DNA of 40,446 bases from an uncultured Microbulbifer sp. (GTDB lineage: Bacteria; Pseudomonadota; Gammaproteobacteria; Pseudomonadales; Cellvibrionaceae), in contig NZ_CANLDD010000042.1 in the NCBI RefSeq assembly GCF_947489355.1, positions 1 through 40,446 on the forward strand, read 5' to 3'. Under the pieces are notes generated by a model. The model saw only the letters and a program-made list of their open reading frames with translations, was not told the origin of the DNA and made no database searches. Within the stretch, counting starts at the first letter, position 1, and each line of letters begins with the position of its first letter. A program made the translations under genes and the position numbers. Positions 17,071 through 27,040 of this stretch are shown piece after piece.

Positions 17071-18534
17071 TTAGGCGACATTGATCATTGATACACTGCC
17101 ATCCGGGAGAGTCTCCGCTATCTGCCCTTCGGGCTCTTCCAGCAATAATACGGCAGCGAAGCCGAGCAGCGCCGTGATGCCAATAACCAGGAAGAATTCC
17201 TGGTAGGACATAAAACTAAAAACGGTGAGATAAAACACAGCACCGACATTGCCATAGGCGCCGGTGATTCCCGCAATCTGGCCAGTGAGACGGCGTTTGA
17301 TCAAAGGAACCACAGCAAATACGGCCCCTTCGCCAGCCTGCACAAAGAAAGAGCAGGCCATCGCAGCGAAAACGGCCAGGTAAAGTGGCCATTGGGTATC
17401 GATAAGACTCATGATGAAATATCCCAGAGCCAGCCCTGCTGTGAGCACCAGCAGGGTGGGCCTGCGCCCCCAGCGATCACTAATCAGTCCGCCCGCGGGG
17501 CGCGACATCAGATTCATGAATGCGTAAGCCGAACCAAGCAGACCGGCCTTTATCGGGTCCAGGGTAAAGGTTTCTGAGAAGAATAGGGGCAGCATGGAAA
17601 CCACGGCAAGCTCTGAGCCAAAAGTGGCAAAGTACAGCAGATTTAGAACCGCCACCTGCTTGAACTTATAGCGGTGTAACGGCGCTGGCGGGTTGTGGAG
17701 GACTTCGCGGTTTACTCTGAAGGTCTTGCGTGTATCCAGCATATAGAGCAGGCCAAGGCCGCAGTAAATGATTGTGGCAGCAGCCTCGGAAAAAAGACCA
17801 ATCCCGCTGGACAATTTCCAAGTAAGCAATACCAATGCTGCATAGATGGGGATCTTCACAATTAGCAGAAGAATAAAATCTCCACGGCTGGTAATTTCCA
17901 TGGCGCCGATCTTTTTTGGCTTGAAATAGGCAAAGCCTTTTGGAGTGTCTGTTACTGAAAGGTAGTAAATGACACTGTAAACCAGTGCGATGACTCCGGT
18001 GAGGCCAATGGCATAGCGCCAGCCATTGTCTCCACCAGCAATCAGGGCAATCGCTGGCAGAGATATGGCTGCGGCAGCGGAACCAAAATTTCCCCAGCCG
18101 CCGTAAATACCCTCGGCTGTACCCAACTGGCGCACGGGAAACCACTCCGATACCATACGGATGCCAACCACAAAACCGGCACCGATAAATCCTAGGAGAA
18201 AACGACTGATCGCTGCCTGTATAAAGTTGTCCGCCAGTGCGAAGATAAAGCAGGGCACACTGCCAATGGCCAGGAGCAGGGAATAAGTGAGTCGCGGACC
18301 ATATTTATCCGTGAACATACCGACCACGATGCGCGCAGGTATGGTCAGGGCCACATTGAGGATTAACAGTGTTTTGATCTGTTCTGGCGTTAAGGAGAGG
18401 CTTTTTGAAATGGCCATTAAGAGTGGTGCATGGTTAAACCAGGCGAAGAACGTGATAAAGAAAGCCACCCAGGTTAGGTGAAGTATTTTTATCTTACCGC
18501 GGAACGAGATCAGATTGAGTGGCTCACTGGTCAT
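17071..18534 (-). CDS. narK: NarK-type MFS nitrate/nitrite transporter
   Basis: This 487-residue major facilitator protein has about 12 hydrophobic segments. The two nitrate signature regions of the NNP family are present: GIYGGWGNFGSAAAA (about residues 142-156) and GITGAYGNVGAVFYLTV (about residues 413-430). The MFS loop motifs MFTDKYGPR and LISDRWGRRP are clear. It is the first gene of the leftward cluster and would supply nitrate to NasA. AGAGGAA precedes the ATG with a normal spacer. Whether it exports nitrite or exchanges it cannot be told from sequence. Confidence 0.93.
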   Translation of the reverse strand: MTSEPLNLISFRGKIKILHLTWVAFFITFFAWFNHAPLLMAISKSLSLTPEQIKTLLILNVALTIPARIVVGMFTDKYGPRLTYSLLLAIGSVPCFIFALADNFIQAAISRFLLGFIGAGFVVGIRMVSEWFPVRQLGTAEGIYGGWGNFGSAAAAISLPAIALIAGGDNGWRYAIGLTGVIALVYSVIYYLSVTDTPKGFAYFKPKKIGAMEITSRGDFILLLIVKIPIYAALVLLTWKLSSGIGLFSEAAATIIYCGLGLLYMLDTRKTFRVNREVLHNPPAPLHRYKFKQVAVLNLLYFATFGSELAVVSMLPLFFSETFTLDPIKAGLLGSAYAFMNLMSRPAGGLISDRWGRRPTLLVLTAGLALGYFIMSLIDTQWPLYLAVFAAMACSFFVQAGEGAVFAVVPLIKRRLTGQIAGITGAYGNVGAVFYLTVFSFMSYQEFFLVIGITALLGFAAVLLLEEPEGQIAETLPDGSVSMINVA

Positions 18535-19664
18535 ACGTAATTCCTCTGTTTACAAATCTCGCAGGCCCACGACGTTTGCAACCGAAATCCGGCGGTTGGT
18601 ATCGATGGACTTTGTTGGCAATTTACTACCGGGCCGTAAGGAAAGAATATTCCTCTCCCAAAATACGCTGTGAATACATTCCTGTGCGCTTGTAATCGGC
18701 ATCCATGCCTTATACGACCCTGAGAGTGGGGTATTCTTCCTTCCTGGCTTACTGGTAAGTTGGTAAATAAACCGCTTCACTCTGGTGATCTACCCGGAAT
18801 TAGCGCATTGGATCATCATTTTATTTCCATTCAATTAATATGCCAGCACGAAAAAGTTATCGGATTTGATCTCTGGAATCCTAAGAAAAAATATATTTCG
18901 CACGGTTTGACTGAGCAGGTTGCCTTATTGGTTTTGTTTCCGGAAGTGAGGATAAGGACAACTGCAATTTTTTGGTGCGATAGTTTGCGTTTATTGTTTT
19001 TCTTGCACAACCGGGGTGCTTTTATGAAGATCTAATTCGGTCGGATATGATGTGTGATGTTAAGTAAGATTGTTTCTTCTTTTTCTTCTATTCGAACAAT
19101 TTATTGCAAAGGGTTATGCTGGGCAGTAAATACTCTGTTAATGAGTTTTGGTTAAGAGGGTATGTAAAATTCAATATTGGTATTGAAGTTATTTTTGCTA
19201 ATGGATCAAAATAAGTCATAAATATTCTAAATGACATTTTATAATGGAAATGCTATTTGTAATCAAACCGTTTGGATCTGGGTAGTAGCATAATGAAGCG
19301 TGATGTTGTTAGGGCTATATGGCCTCTCGGCGGATTACGACCGGCAGTGACTGGGTTCTGGGTGTTATAAACCGGGCAATCTGCGCGCTGGCTCGGTTAA
19401 CAAGGCTTACTTTTGCCCGCCCAGCTAAGAGAAATGGTTACAAATGTTACTTTTGATGGGATGTCCGTATAGTGTGTAGTGTGCCCTTACCCTGGTTTTT
19501 TAGAAGAGACTTATAAATTTCACCAATTACCGCTATTAAAAGAGACCACTTTTCATCTTCAGCCCACCGGTTTACACTCCGGCTGTTTATAAATTGGGCA
19601 GGCGGAAGCATTTCGAAGCAGGTTTAGTAGTCAATCCAGAGAACAAACCAAGAGGGGCACAGCG
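18535..19664. other. Long intergenic region between narK and pntA (1.13 kb)
   Basis: This gap separates two divergent transcription units and must hold both promoters. The middle (about 18,800-19,320) is clearly richer in A+T than the flanks. Seen inside: TTCAATA-ttgg-TATTGAA (19170-19187) and, in the narK leader, GGCAT-gg-ATGCC near 18,690. A 76-residue leftward frame (18550-18780) and a 91-residue rightward frame (18760-19035) are open but resemble nothing, and their composition does not look coding. I could not fix a sigma-54 or NasR/NasT leader motif with confidence. Confidence 0.5.
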
Positions 19665-21215
19665 GTGATAATAGCCATACCAAGGGAGACCGCAAAGGGA
19701 GAGGCGCGCGTAGCGGCAACTCCCGACAGCGTAAAACGTTTACGCCATTTGGGTTTTTCCATTGCGCTGGAAAAGGGGGCTGGTGATATGGCCAGCTTTA
19801 CCGATGCGGCCTATGCTGAGGTCGGGGCGGAAATCCGCAATGATCTAAAGGCATGTCTTGCCGGTGCGGGGGTGGTCCTTAAAGTGCAGGCCCCCACTGA
19901 TGAGGAACTGGTATTGATTCCCGAAGGGGCCACCGTGATTGCTTTTCTCAAGCCAGCGCAAAATGCCGAGCTTCTGCGGAAACTGGCTGATCAAAAAATC
20001 AATGCGTTGGCTGTGGAGTCTGTTCCCAGAATTTCCCGTGCACAGAAAATGGATGCACTCAGCTCCATGGCAAATATCGCCGGCTATCGCGCGGTAATCG
20101 AGGCTGCACATAATTTCGGCCGTTTCTTTACCGGCCAGATTACGGCTGCCGGAAAAATTCCCCCCGCAAAAGTGTTGGTGATTGGTGCCGGTGTTGCTGG
20201 CCTCTCTGCCATAGGTACTGCAAGGAGTATGGGCGCTATTGTGCGTGCCTTCGACACCCGTTCAGAAGTGCGTGAACAGGTGGAGTCTATGGGTGCGGAA
20301 TTCCTGACTGTGGAAATAGCCGAGGAGGGTTCCGGCACTGGTGGTTATGCCAAGGAGATGTCCAAGGAGTTTATTGAAGTGGAAATGGCCCTGTTCCGCG
20401 AGCAGGCCAGAGAAGTGGATATAGTCATTACCACAGCATTGATCCCCGGCAAGCCTGCCCCAAAACTCTGGCTTGCCGATATGGTCGATAGCATGGCACA
20501 AGGGTCGGTTGTGGTAGACCTGGCTGCGGAAATGGGAGGAAATTGTGATTACACAGTACCCGATAAAAAAGTAGAGCACAGTGGTGTAACCATTATTGGC
20601 TACACCAATCTGCCCAGTCGCGCAGCGAACCAGTCTTCCAGATTGTACGCCACCAATCTTGTCCACCTGCTGGGTGAGCTGACACCGGATAAAGATGGTG
20701 AGATCCATATTGACTTTGAGGATGAAGTGATCCGCGGTGCAACTGTGGTCAGGGCTGGGGAAATCACCTGGCCCCCTCCCCCTCCAAAGATTTCAGCTCA
20801 ACCCAAAACCCCAGCCAAAAAAGCTGAGCTGGATAAAGGACCTGTTGAGGAAAAAGTTAAAAAGAAGAAATCGCCCCTGGCTATTTTTGTATTTTGGGCC
20901 GTGGCGGCGGTGTTGCTGCTGTGGCTTGGGCGGGTGGCACCACCGGAATTTGTTTCACATTTTACCGTTTTTGTTCTCGCCATTTTCGTAGGCTGGCAAG
21001 TGATCTGGAATGTAACCCATGCATTGCACACCCCTTTGATGAGTGTCACCAATGCGATTTCCGGCATTGTGGTGGTCGGGGCTCTGGTACAACTGGGGGT
21101 AACAGGCTCAGCCCTGGTAACGGTCCTCGCTTTTGTCGGTGTGCTGGTTGCCAGCATTAATATATTTGGTGGCTTCTTTGTAACCCACCGAATGCTGAAA
21201 ATGTTTCGCCGCTAG
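19665..21215 (+). CDS. pntA: NAD(P) transhydrogenase subunit alpha
   Basis: This 516-residue subunit belongs to the proton-translocating transhydrogenase that makes NADPH from NADH. The N-terminal half is the alanine-dehydrogenase-like NAD(H)-binding domain I, with the Rossmann motif G174-A-G-V-A-G179 and [20 protein letters not shown] Pro/Lys-rich linker (about 365-405) leads to membrane helices of domain II ([18 protein letters not shown] onwards). As in E. coli, domain I and these helices are one chain, not split as pntAA/pntAB. The start is GTG at 19665 after AGAGGGGC. pntB follows nine bases later. Confidence 0.95.
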   Translation: MIIAIPRETAKGEARVAATPDSVKRLRHLGFSIALEKGAGDMASFTDAAYAEVGAEIRNDLKACLAGAGVVLKVQAPTDEELVLIPEGATVIAFLKPAQNAELLRKLADQKINALAVESVPRISRAQKMDALSSMANIAGYRAVIEAAHNFGRFFTGQITAAGKIPPAKVLVIGAGVAGLSAIGTARSMGAIVRAFDTRSEVREQVESMGAEFLTVEIAEEGSGTGGYAKEMSKEFIEVEMALFREQAREVDIVITTALIPGKPAPKLWLADMVDSMAQGSVVVDLAAEMGGNCDYTVPDKKVEHSGVTIIGYTNLPSRAANQSSRLYATNLVHLLGELTPDKDGEIHIDFEDEVIRGATVVRAGEITWPPPPPKISAQPKTPAKKAELDKGPVEEKVKKKKSPLAIFVFWAVAAVLLLWLGRVAPPEFVSHFTVFVLAIFVGWQVIWNVTHALHTPLMSVTNAISGIVVVGALVQLGVTGSALVTVLAFVGVLVASINIFGGFFVTHRMLKMFRR

Positions 21216-21224
21216 GGAGAATTA

Positions 21225-22619
21225 GTGATGAACGGAATGATAGCAATGGCTTACCTGCTCTCAGCGGTGATGTTTATTTTAAGCTTGGGCGGTCTGTCCA
21301 GCCACGAAACAGCACGCAGGGGAAATCTCTACGGTATGGTGGGTATGACGGTCGCCATTATTGCTACCATAGCCGGCGTCGCCACCGGAGCCCTCTGGAT
21401 GGTAGCCGTCGCGATGGTGGTTGGGGCAAGTATCGGACTTGCCCTGGCAAGGCGTGTAGCCATGACCCAGATGCCGCAGATGGTGGCCTTATTACACAGT
21501 TTTGTCGGTCTTGCCGCGGTATTAATTGGCTGGGGTGGTTTTCTCGATCCACAAGTGACTTTGCGCGGGGCCGCCCATGTGGTGCACAGTACAGAAATCT
21601 ATCTCGGTGTGTTTATTGGTGCAATTACCCTCACCGGTTCCCTTGTCGCCTTCTGCAAGTTGCAAGGACTGGTGTCTGGTAAACCACTGACACTGCCGGC
21701 CCGCCATTGGCTGAATCTGACCGCGATTCTGGCCTGTATAGTGCTGGGTATTGGGTTTGTGCCGGCAGAAGTCAGCACCGGCACGCTGATAAACCTGCTT
21801 CTGATGACTGCAATTGCGTTATTGCTTGGTATTCACCTGGTTGCGGCAATCGGCGGTGCCGATATGCCGGTGGTGATCTCCATGCTGAACAGCTATTCTG
21901 GTTGGGCTGCAGCGGCGACCGGATTTATGTTGGGCAATGACTTGTTGATTGTCGTAGGCGCCTTGGTCGGTTCTTCTGGTGCGATTCTCAGTTATATTAT
22001 GTGTCGCGGTATGAACCGCTCGTTTATCAGCGTAATTTTGGGAGGCTTCGGCTCTGAAGGCGGAGTGGTTTCCGATGATGAAGTTGAGGGCGAGGTTGTG
22101 TCGATCAGTCAGCAAGATCTGGCCGACGATCTAAAGGTCGCTGAAAAGATTATTATTGTCCCTGGTTTCGGTATGGCCGTTGCGCACGCGCAGCAGGCTG
22201 TCAGCGACTTGACCGATCGGCTGCGTAAAATGGGTAAGACGGTGCGCTTTGGTATCCATCCCGTAGCGGGCCGCCTGCCCGGTCATATGAATGTACTCCT
22301 GGCGGAGGCCAACGTGCCCTACGACATCGTGTTGGAAATGGATGAAATAAACCCGGATTTTCCCAGTACGGACCTGGTACTGGTCATTGGTGCGAATGAT
22401 ACAGTGAACCCGGATGCAGTCGAAAAACCGGGTTCTCCCATTGCCGGGATGCCAGTGCTGGAGGTGTGGAAAGCGGACAAAGTGGTGGTGCTCAAGCGCT
22501 CCATGGCCTCGGGTTATGCGGGCGTAGCCAATCCGCTCTTCTATAAGGAAAATGCCCGGATGCTGTTTGGAGATGCAAAGGACAGCCTGCAGGGAGTGCT
22601 GGGAAAGATAAATTCATGA
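21225..22619 (+). CDS. pntB: NAD(P) transhydrogenase subunit beta
   Basis: This 464-residue subunit has an N-terminal membrane domain (about residues 1-265, multiple helices with [14 protein letters not shown] and [17 protein letters not shown]). The C-terminal domain III binds NADP(H), with the motif [13 protein letters not shown] at about residue 310 and the downstream [19 protein letters not shown] and [12 protein letters not shown]. Length and motifs are standard. It forms a two-gene operon with pntA. NADPH from this pump would suit the neighbouring nitrite-reducing cluster, but a regulatory link is not shown. Confidence 0.95.
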   Translation: MMNGMIAMAYLLSAVMFILSLGGLSSHETARRGNLYGMVGMTVAIIATIAGVATGALWMVAVAMVVGASIGLALARRVAMTQMPQMVALLHSFVGLAAVLIGWGGFLDPQVTLRGAAHVVHSTEIYLGVFIGAITLTGSLVAFCKLQGLVSGKPLTLPARHWLNLTAILACIVLGIGFVPAEVSTGTLINLLLMTAIALLLGIHLVAAIGGADMPVVISMLNSYSGWAAAATGFMLGNDLLIVVGALVGSSGAILSYIMCRGMNRSFISVILGGFGSEGGVVSDDEVEGEVVSISQQDLADDLKVAEKIIIVPGFGMAVAHAQQAVSDLTDRLRKMGKTVRFGIHPVAGRLPGHMNVLLAEANVPYDIVLEMDEINPDFPSTDLVLVIGANDTVNPDAVEKPGSPIAGMPVLEVWKADKVVVLKRSMASGYAGVANPLFYKENARMLFGDAKDSLQGVLGKINS

Positions 22620-22715
22620 TTTGGGAAAATAATTCTGGTCACAAAGCATTCAGGTCTGCTTGACGAAATTACGGCTTCATGGTGTGAGTGACGCTTATAG
22701 CGGGTTCTGGAACTC

Positions 22716-23915
22716 CTAGGGGTTGCGTTCCCGCTCCGAAGAATTGATGGGGCGAACAGGGTTCCGTAGTGCGTGGTGCTTATTTCGCAGGGTGGGCTGA
22801 AGTTTCTTGACCAGTTTATGTGCGGTGGCGCGATAACTGGTGAGTTTGCCGCCAGCTACCGCAAGGATACGCGGTTTTCTGTTATTGTCACAACAAATCA
22901 TGGATTCCCGAGAGCGGGAAAAAGGGCTTCTCACAACCTTCGGCAGTACACGAAGACCAGCAAAACTCTCATAGATATCTTTCCCTTGTAAACCGCGGGT
23001 CTGGCTGAAGTAACTTTGTACCGTACGCAGCAGGTAGGACTCCTCTTCTGCAGTGGGGGCTACATCCCGCGGGTCGCCATAGTATGGGCGTTCGGTGGTG
23101 CCCACCAGCGTTTTGTCCTGCCAGGGCATAACAAATACGGCGCGCCCGTCGCTCGCTTCTATATAAAAGATTCTGTTCCCTAGAGAAAAGGGCAATAAAA
23201 TATGTGTACCGGCAACCAAATCAATAGGCGGCAGGGGCAGTGGAGGAATACAGCGCGCATTGGTGGTGGCCACCCAGGGGCCACTGCAATTGACTAATGC
23301 ATGGGTACGCAGTGTATTGAGCTTTCCGTCAGCCATATAGTCAACGCGGACACTGCCCTCGGTCACTTCAGCCCCCACCAAACTGCCCGGGCAGATAATT
23401 TGTGCGCCATGGGCGATAGCTGATGCGACCACATCACGGGTCAAGGCGGCGTCATCGGTTTGTGCATCGTAATAGCGAAATACTGCGAGAAGGCCCTCCC
23501 GTTTGAGGCCCTGCAGACTTTCCCAATCAGATTTTGGCAATGATTGGAAAAACGAGATGCCATGCTTCACGCCGGAGAGTAGGGCATAGAGACTGAGTCC
23601 CAATCTGACTATCCAAGGTGGTCTTTTACTATGTCGGTAGACAGGTATATAAAAGGGCACCATACGTACCAGCTGGGGTTTATTTTCCAGCAGCCAACTT
23701 CTTTCACGCAAACATTCATATACCAAGCGGAATTGACCGGTCTCCAGGTAACGCAATCCACCGTGGATCAATTTGGATGAGCGCGAGGATGTGGCCGCAG
23801 CGATGCCGAGTTGTTCCAGTATAACGACAGAGTGATGGGCCTGGGACAATGCCTCGGCTGTACCTGCACCGAGAATACCTGCGCCAACCACCACGACATC
23901 AAAATCTGTAGACAT
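22716..23915 (-). CDS. GlpD-like FAD-dependent glycerol-3-phosphate dehydrogenase, short form
   Basis: This 399-residue protein carries the FAD-binding motif VVVVGAGILGAGTAEALS at the N-terminus and the GlpD hallmark SRSSKLIHGGLRYLETGQFRLVYECLRER (about residues 43-71). It continues with VFVMPWQDKTLVGTTE and the FAD-contacting VAGGKLTSYRATAHKL near the end. Full-size GlpD is about 500 residues. This one stops after the FAD domain and lacks the C-terminal DAO_C helical domain, so its activity is uncertain. No glpF, glpK or glpR is near. The ATG overlaps the stop of the preceding frame (TAATG). Confidence 0.8.
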   Translation of the reverse strand: MSTDFDVVVVGAGILGAGTAEALSQAHHSVVILEQLGIAAATSSRSSKLIHGGLRYLETGQFRLVYECLRERSWLLENKPQLVRMVPFYIPVYRHSKRPPWIVRLGLSLYALLSGVKHGISFFQSLPKSDWESLQGLKREGLLAVFRYYDAQTDDAALTRDVVASAIAHGAQIICPGSLVGAEVTEGSVRVDYMADGKLNTLRTHALVNCSGPWVATTNARCIPPLPLPPIDLVAGTHILLPFSLGNRIFYIEASDGRAVFVMPWQDKTLVGTTERPYYGDPRDVAPTAEEESYLLRTVQSYFSQTRGLQGKDIYESFAGLRVLPKVVRSPFSRSRESMICCDNNRKPRILAVAGGKLTSYRATAHKLVKKLQPTLRNKHHALRNPVRPINSSERERNP

Positions 23916-23918
23916 TAC

Positions 23919-24511
23919 TTACTTCCCGCAAGCAGATGAATAGCAGCAAGCTCCCTGAACGTATGTGATGGGCTGCCAGCTTGTGCCTGCCTGGGTACAG
24001 CCGTGGTCTGGTAGGGGGTCCATTGCAGTGAACCTGATGGTAATTTGCTGCGCTTGATATAGCAGTTCCGGGCCAGGAGATACTCCCAATTGAGTGTCAC
24101 AATATCTGTCAACAGGCAGCAGGATATACTGCCAACTCGCAATACCATTCTGTACCACCCGATAGACCGGGGGGTATGTAAACTGCAACAGCCCTGGGTA
24201 GCCAGGGTAGTGGGCTTGTGACCACTGCGCTTCAGGCCCAGTAATTTCACCCTGGTTGTGTTGAAACCGATGCCGGTGAGGTTGGACCCGTCCACCAACG
24301 GCACTGAGGGCTGGGAGTCCCTCGGTTTGAAGGAAAAACACGTATGTTTGTCGAACAGCGGGTGTTCGCTGCGAAAATACCAGTGGGTACCATTACGGCT
24401 GAAGCAGATGTCGCACTGAATAGCATGGGTCCTCTGGTGCTGAGCTGGCTCAAGGGCGGTGGAGACTTTATCCAATGGACAGGTTGTGTCGCCCTGAAAG
24501 GTGATTTGCAT
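23919..24511 (-). pseudogene. Unrecognised ORF, apparently frameshifted
   Basis: A leftward frame starts with ATG at 24511 (MQITFQGDTTCPLDK) and reads naturally to about 24,250 (VPLVDGSNLTGIGFNTTR), with several Cys and Trp. From there the next frame over looks more protein-like (GEITGPEAQWSQAHYPGYPG, LLQFTYPPVYRVVQNGIASW, LYQAQQITIRFTAMDPLP) and ends at 23919. The original frame stays open to 23915 but becomes low in quality. This suggests one gene of about 200 residues broken by a single-base shift. I recognise no family. Its end abuts the GlpD-like gene. Alternatively neither frame is coding. Confidence 0.35.
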
Positions 24512-25033
24512 GTAAGTCGGCTCCAGGTCGCAGGTGCTATATGTCAGCTGGGCTGGGGCACGTCAGCGTTCAGCACCACAAAGGCGATTCGGCCCCGGCC
24601 TACAGTCGAGCCTTATAGGAAAAATAGACGCTGTGGACCCTGTTGCAAACCGGGCGGAAAGGATGGCATCAACCAGCGCTGTAGCACTTGAGGGGGGTGG
24701 GGCTGCCATTATGCTGACAAAGAAGCCCCCAGTGACCAGTGAGCGAACGACATTTTCTCACATGGTATGGTTTGCCAGGTAGTTGGCCCACTGTATTGGC
24801 AGGTGTTATGCAAAGTAATTCTTGCGAAACTTCGATTAACATGCCGGCCGGACTATATCCTGTGTCCTGCGCTAATAATACAGTTTATTACTAACACATA
24901 GTGCGATGTTCATATGCCCTCTTTGCTCTGTGGCATGAAAGACTTTTACAATCCTTGTCTGTGCGCCAGGGCTGGCCAGCGCTATAATCCCGCGTTTTCA
25001 CAGCCTCTAATTTTACCTTGAATCAGGTTTGCC
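24512..25033. other. Gap between the broken ORF and gltX
   Basis: About 520 bp without a convincing gene. A leftward ATG frame of about 45 codons (from near 24,710 to 24,570; it starts MAAPPPSSATALVDAIL) lies upstream of the broken ORF and might be its lost 5' part, since an in-frame stop separates them. The last 250 bp should contain the gltX promoter; I could not fix its -35/-10 elements. Confidence 0.35.
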
Positions 25034-26509
25034 ATGAGTGTAAGAACCCGTATAGCACCTTCGCCAACTGGGGACCCCCATGTTGGTACAGCCTACATCG
25101 CCTTGTTCAACCAGTGTTTTGCCTGGGCGCAGGGCGGCCAGTTTATTTTGCGTATTGAAGATACCGACCAGCAACGCAGTACTCCGGAGTCGGAAAAAGC
25201 GATTCTCGATAGCCTGCGCTGGCTGGGGCTGGACTGGCAGGAGGGGCCAGATGTGGGTGGGCCCCATGGCCCCTACCGCCAGAGTGAACGCGGAGATATC
25301 TACAGGGCTTATAGCGATGAATTGGTGGAAAGAGGCCATGCGTTCCACTGTTATCGAACTGCACAAGAACTGGAACAGCTCCGTGAAGCACTGCGGGAAT
25401 CCGGGCGCATAGCGCTCAAGCCCAGCGATTTGGCACTGCCACTGGAAGAGGTGGAAAAGCGTCGTGCCGACGGAATGCCTTATGTTGTGCGCTTGCAGGT
25501 GCCGGAGAGCGGCACCTGTGTGGTGGAGGATTTGCTGCGGGGGCCCATAGAGATCGACTGGGCTCAGGTGGATGCTCAAATTTTACTCAAATCCGACGGT
25601 ATGCCCACTTACCACCTGGCCAATGTTGTGGATGATCACCTGATGGAGATTACGCATGTGCTGCGTGGTGAGGAGTGGATCAATTCCGCACCCAAGCACA
25701 AACTGCTGTATGAATACCTTGGCTGGGAGATGCCGGTACTCTGTCACCTGCCACTGTTGCGAAACCCTGACAAAACCAAGCTCTCCAAGCGCAAGAACCC
25801 AACCTCTATCCTCTATTACCAGCGCGCTGGCTTTATGTCCGAGGCTCTGTTGAACTATCTTGCCCGTATGGGCTGGTCCATGCCGGATGAGCGGGAGAAA
25901 TTCGCCCTTGGGGATATGCTTGAGCACTTCGACATTCAGCGCGTCTCCCTTGGTGGCCCGGTTTTCGATGTAGAGAAGCTGTCCTGGTTAAATGGCTTGT
26001 GGATTCGAGAATTAGGGGACCAATTGCTCGCAGATCGCCTGACTGACTGGCTGTTCAACCGGGAAAACCTGCTTAAAGTCCTGCCTTTTGCCCGTGAGCG
26101 TATGGAGACCTTTAGCGACTTTGCACCACTGGTGAGCTTTCTCGCCTCTGGAAAGCTTGGCCTAACAGAGGAAAGCTTTATCGACAACAAGCTGGCGCTG
26201 GATGAGCAGAAGAGGTTACTGCAATTTGCCTTATGGCGTTTGGAGGCGTTGCGCGCCTGGGACCGCGACAGCATTTTCCAGGCGATAAAAGGGCTGGCCG
26301 TATCCATGGGGATCAAGCTCAAAGACTTCAATGCTCCCCTGTTCGTGGCGATCAGTGGCACCACCGCTTCTTTCTCAGTAATGGATGCCATGGTCCTTTT
26401 GGGCCCAGACCTCAGCCGCGCCCGGTTGCGCCAGGCAATAGATACCCTGGGTGGGGCGGGGAAAAAAGTGCTGAAACGTTGGGAGAAGGAGTACGCTGTA
26501 CTGGCATGA
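25034..26509 (+). CDS. gltX: Glutamyl-tRNA synthetase
   Basis: This 491-residue class I synthetase attaches glutamate to tRNA-Glu. The HIGH-type motif lies in [16 protein letters not shown] (H16-V-G-T) and the KMSKS-type motif is KLSKR at 249-253. The C-terminal helical anticodon-binding domain ends [11 protein letters not shown]. Length is normal for bacterial GluRS. It is a single gene transcribed rightwards towards tRNA-Ala, which has its own promoter. Confidence 0.96.
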   Translation: MSVRTRIAPSPTGDPHVGTAYIALFNQCFAWAQGGQFILRIEDTDQQRSTPESEKAILDSLRWLGLDWQEGPDVGGPHGPYRQSERGDIYRAYSDELVERGHAFHCYRTAQELEQLREALRESGRIALKPSDLALPLEEVEKRRADGMPYVVRLQVPESGTCVVEDLLRGPIEIDWAQVDAQILLKSDGMPTYHLANVVDDHLMEITHVLRGEEWINSAPKHKLLYEYLGWEMPVLCHLPLLRNPDKTKLSKRKNPTSILYYQRAGFMSEALLNYLARMGWSMPDEREKFALGDMLEHFDIQRVSLGGPVFDVEKLSWLNGLWIRELGDQLLADRLTDWLFNRENLLKVLPFARERMETFSDFAPLVSFLASGKLGLTEESFIDNKLALDEQKRLLQFALWRLEALRAWDRDSIFQAIKGLAVSMGIKLKDFNAPLFVAISGTTASFSVMDAMVLLGPDLSRARLRQAIDTLGGAGKKVLKRWEKEYAVLA

Positions 26510-26581
26510 GTCTTGCGCGGGCTCTTGGCTTCCGCGCATAGGCTTTGTTGCTAACTATATGATTAAAAGTGATTTTTTCTG

Positions 26582-26609
26582 TTGACAGGCGCCCAAACCT
26601 TGTTAGAAT
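26582..26609 (+). promoter_or_regulatory. Sigma-70 promoter of tRNA-Ala
   Basis: TTGACA (26582-26587) and TAGAAT (26604-26609) are separated by 16 bp and followed by the GC-rich stretch GCGCCCC, a discriminator typical of stringently controlled stable-RNA promoters. The expected start is near 26,616, giving a short leader before the tRNA at 26643. Confidence 0.75.
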
Positions 26610-26642
26610 GCGCCCCGTTTTCGACGAAAATACAGAATATTC

Positions 26643-26718
26643 GGGGCTATAGCTCAGCTGGGAGAGCGCAACACTGGCAGTGTTGAGGTCAGCGGTTCGA
26701 TCCCGCTTAGCTCCACCA
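26643..26718 (+). tRNA. tRNA-Ala (anticodon GGC)
   Basis: The 76-nt cloverleaf starts GGGGCTA and ends TAGCTCC-A-CCA, with the D arm AGCTCAGCTGGGAGAGC, anticodon stem CAACA/TGTTG around loop CTGGCAG (anticodon GGC), and T arm GCGGTTCGATCCCGC. CCA is encoded. The 3' end borders the accessory region and is probably the attachment site of the integrated element(s). Confidence 0.95.
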
Positions 26719-26772
26719 AATTTCCCTTGTTTATCAAGGGGTTGCGAGAAGAGGTGCACGGCCTTTTATCCA

Positions 26773-26808
26773 GTGAACAAAAACTGGAAAAAAACGTGAA
26801 CAAAAACT
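26773..26808 (+). repeat. Paired 13-bp direct repeats, candidate integrase arm-type sites
   Basis: GTGAACAAAAACT occurs at 26773-26785 and again at 26796-26808, exactly 23 bp apart (about two helical turns), 55 bp beyond the tRNA. Tyrosine integrases bind such short direct repeats on the arms of attP. An 11-bp repeat AAATTTCCCTT also occurs at the tRNA end (26718) and just before the integrase relic (26853). The arm-site role is inferred from position. Confidence 0.5.
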
Positions 26809-26817
26809 CGCAGGAAT

Positions 26818-26848
26818 GAGAAAAGGGCCTTTTCGGCCTTTTTTTTCG
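26818..26848 (+). terminator. Rho-independent terminator
   Basis: AAAAGGGCC-ttttc-GGCCTTTTTTTT forms a stem (with one bulged G) followed by eight T residues. It lies 100 bp after tRNA-Ala and could end the tRNA transcript. On the minus strand it lies just beyond the integrase relic. Confidence 0.7.
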
Positions 26849-26864
26849 TCTGAAATTTCCCTTT

Positions 26865-27040
26865 TCAAAACTCCCTTCCGATTGCCTGCTCACCCAGGTA
26901 AATGTTGATTTCGTTGTGATCAGAGTGCCGTGCCCAGCCTAATATCCCTGTGTGACCCTCTCGTCGGTGTGAGTTTTCAGTTTAAAGCTGAGTTGGCTGG
27001 CTGCGAGGCTGTCCTAGTGCGCTCAGTTAATAGCGGAGAT
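26865..27040 (-). pseudogene. Relic of a tyrosine integrase gene, 3' end
   Basis: Read leftwards, this stretch matches the end of the intact integrase at 29461-30663. It has HTDERVTQGY, then an in-frame stop where the intact protein has Gln, AGHG, a frameshift, and then SDHNEINIYLGEQAIGREF against DYDEISIYLDEKAIGRGF. Next to it, bases 26979-27035 match an internal piece (TTAAAACTGAGGTGGCTGGC region near 29,875). About 300 bp that encode the catalytic centre are therefore deleted, with GGTG at the junction in both parents. It is the scar of an earlier element inserted at tRNA-Ala. Confidence 0.85.

Noticed and set aside
18550-18780. 76-codon leftward frame directly upstream of narK
   Set aside because: Considered as a leader peptide or small nitrate gene. 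Composition is not coding-like, the start lacks a ribosome-binding site, and it more likely is narK leader RNA.
18535-18800. NasR/NasT-type antitermination leader before narK
   Set aside because: A few small hairpins are present, but I could not find the paired hexaloop hairpins followed by a terminator that define such leaders.
24344-24691. 115-codon rightward frame between the GlpD-like gene and gltX
   Set aside because: Antisense to the leftward frames there; the leftward reading has more natural protein composition, so I kept that one at low confidence.
26654-26893. 79-codon leftward frame containing VELSGIEPLTSTLPVL
   Set aside because: This peptide is the antisense translation of the tRNA-Ala gene joined to the integrase relic; it is a well-known annotation artefact.
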